DNA from: JAFGTX01 sp942492225
GTDB lineage: Bacteria > Bacillota > Clostridia > Peptostreptococcales > Acidaminobacteraceae
DNA length: 64,000 nt
Reading direction: 5' to 3'
NCBI GenBank assembly: GCA_942492225.1
Contig: CALODS010000055.1
Coordinates: forward strand, 1 to 64,000
Shown: in pieces, positions 63,366 through 64,000 of the stretch
Position numbering within the stretch: position 1 is the first letter of the stretch
Layout: each line of letters starts with the position of its first letter
Translations under genes and position numbers: made by a program
Notes under the pieces: model-generated
The model's input: only the letters and a program-made list of their open reading frames with translations
What the model was told of the DNA's origin: nothing
Database searches by the model: none

Positions 63366-63851
63366 ATGAATGAAGAAACTGTAATGAAAAGCAAAAAATA
63401 TTTGACCTTCAGTGTTGATAAAGAAGTATTTGGGTTAGATATTAAACATGTCGATGACATTATTGGTATTCAAGATATTACACAAGTGCCAGAGCAACCA
63501 GACTATATTAAAGGCGTTATCAATCTTCGTGGAAAAATTATTCCGACGATGGATGTTAGAGCACGATTTAAAAAAGAGGATAGAGAGTATGATGACAGAA
63601 CTTGTATCGTTGTTCTTAATATGCAAAACACCTCAGTGGGTGTAATTGTGGACCGCGTGGTAGAAGTTCTTGATATTGATGAAGATCATATAGCGGAACC
63701 ACCAAGATTTAGTGGTGACTATCAAAGTCATTACATTTCAGGCATTGGTAAAATTGGAAATGAAATTGCAATGCTTTTAGATTGCAATAAATTATTGAAT
63801 TATGAGCAGATAGAAGCGCTAAATCATTTATCAGAGATAGAAGAAGACTAG
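63366..63851 (+). CDS. cheW: Chemotaxis adaptor CheW
   Basis: 161 aa, a single CheW domain. It couples chemoreceptors to CheA. Typical segments are YLTFSVDKEVFGLDI, ITQVPEQPDYIKGVINLRGK and VGVIVDRVVEVLDI. It follows cheA by 12 bases with AAGGAG and precedes cheR in the same operon. Confidence 0.95.
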   Translation: MNEETVMKSKKYLTFSVDKEVFGLDIKHVDDIIGIQDITQVPEQPDYIKGVINLRGKIIPTMDVRARFKKEDREYDDRTCIVVLNMQNTSVGVIVDRVVEVLDIDEDHIAEPPRFSGDYQSHYISGIGKIGNEIAMLLDCNKLLNYEQIEALNHLSEIEED

Positions 63852-63890
63852 ATAGAGAGGAATTAGACAGAGAAAGACTAGGTGAGAGGA

Positions 63891-64000
63891 TGAATATATC
63901 TCAAAAGGAATTTAATGATATAGCCACTTTTGTTAGAAGTAAATATGGCATAAATTTGACCGATAAGAAGAAGACGTTACTTGAAACACGTTTGAATTTT
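63891..64000 (+). CDS. cheR: Chemotaxis methyltransferase CheR, N-terminus only
   Basis: Only the first 36 codons are in the window. The protein begins MNISQKEFNDIATFVRSKYG and continues with an LTDKKKTLLETRL segment that matches the N-terminal helical domain of CheR. It would methylate chemoreceptor glutamates. Position after cheW supports the call. The frame is open to the window edge. Confidence 0.8.

Overview
The window is a low-GC stretch of a Clostridia-type Firmicute chromosome. The evidence is the dense tRNA array, strong GGAGG-type ribosome binding sites, many U-tailed intrinsic terminators, an anaerobic pyruvate formate-lyase pair beside an FNR-like regulator, a GlgC/GlgD-type glycogen operon, a BMP-family nucleoside transporter and the start of a che operon. 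It therefore suggests a motile, fermentative anaerobe that stores glycogen. The exact genus cannot be read from the sequence. I see no prophage, insertion sequence, CRISPR array or integrative element.

Layout. 1-2140: 18 tRNA genes on the + strand (the first cut by the window edge), with hairpin-bearing spacers and two terminators. 2110-14746: an RNase H-like exonuclease, an HD-GYP protein, asparaginase, a cysteine desulfurase/ThiI pair, a class A penicillin-binding protein with an inserted peptidoglycan-binding-like segment, then hflX, a YigZ protein, a CoA-binding protein and nadE. 14747-18864: a long AT-rich leader and the speD-speE-speB-speA polyamine operon. 18914-24432: yebC, a membrane protein under a predicted Fur box, an unknown protein with HEPN-like motifs, and two divergent GGDEF genes. 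24554-31983: a Crp-like regulator, a BMP-type nucleoside ABC transporter, an unusual flavoprotein gene broken by a frameshift, and a nucleoside phosphorylase. 32205-38322: a CDGSH iron-sulfur protein, an M29 aminopeptidase gene with an in-frame stop, a FapA-like protein and a triple-GAF protein. 38411-43686: a membrane HD-GYP sensor, an unknown protein, plsC, a small HExxH protein and a YibE/F protein. 43886-49998: pflB, pflA, an FNR-like regulator, a DegV protein and a second cysteine desulfurase. 50214-60043: glgB (frameshifted), glgC, glgD, glgA, glgP and a type I pullulanase. 60125-64000: a PduO-type cobalamin adenosyltransferase and cheY-cheA-cheW-cheR (cheR cut by the window edge).

How the genes work together. 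The spe operon encodes a complete arginine to agmatine to putrescine to spermidine route. The glg operon covers ADP-glucose synthesis, chain growth, branching, phosphorolysis and debranching. The pfl locus has a Crp/FNR-type palindrome centred about 41.5 bases upstream of the predicted transcription start, with a candidate oxygen-responsive regulator just downstream. Four cyclic-di-GMP genes (two GGDEF, two HD-GYP) are spread over 36 kb.

Three otherwise well-conserved genes are each interrupted once: the flavoprotein, the M29 aminopeptidase and glgB. These may be real pseudogenes, recoding sites or sequence errors. Most of the window is ordinary core genome. The least explained items are the structured tRNA spacers, the spe leader, the flavoprotein lacking half of its redox disulfide, the CDGSH-to-GAF operon and the HEPN-like orphan.
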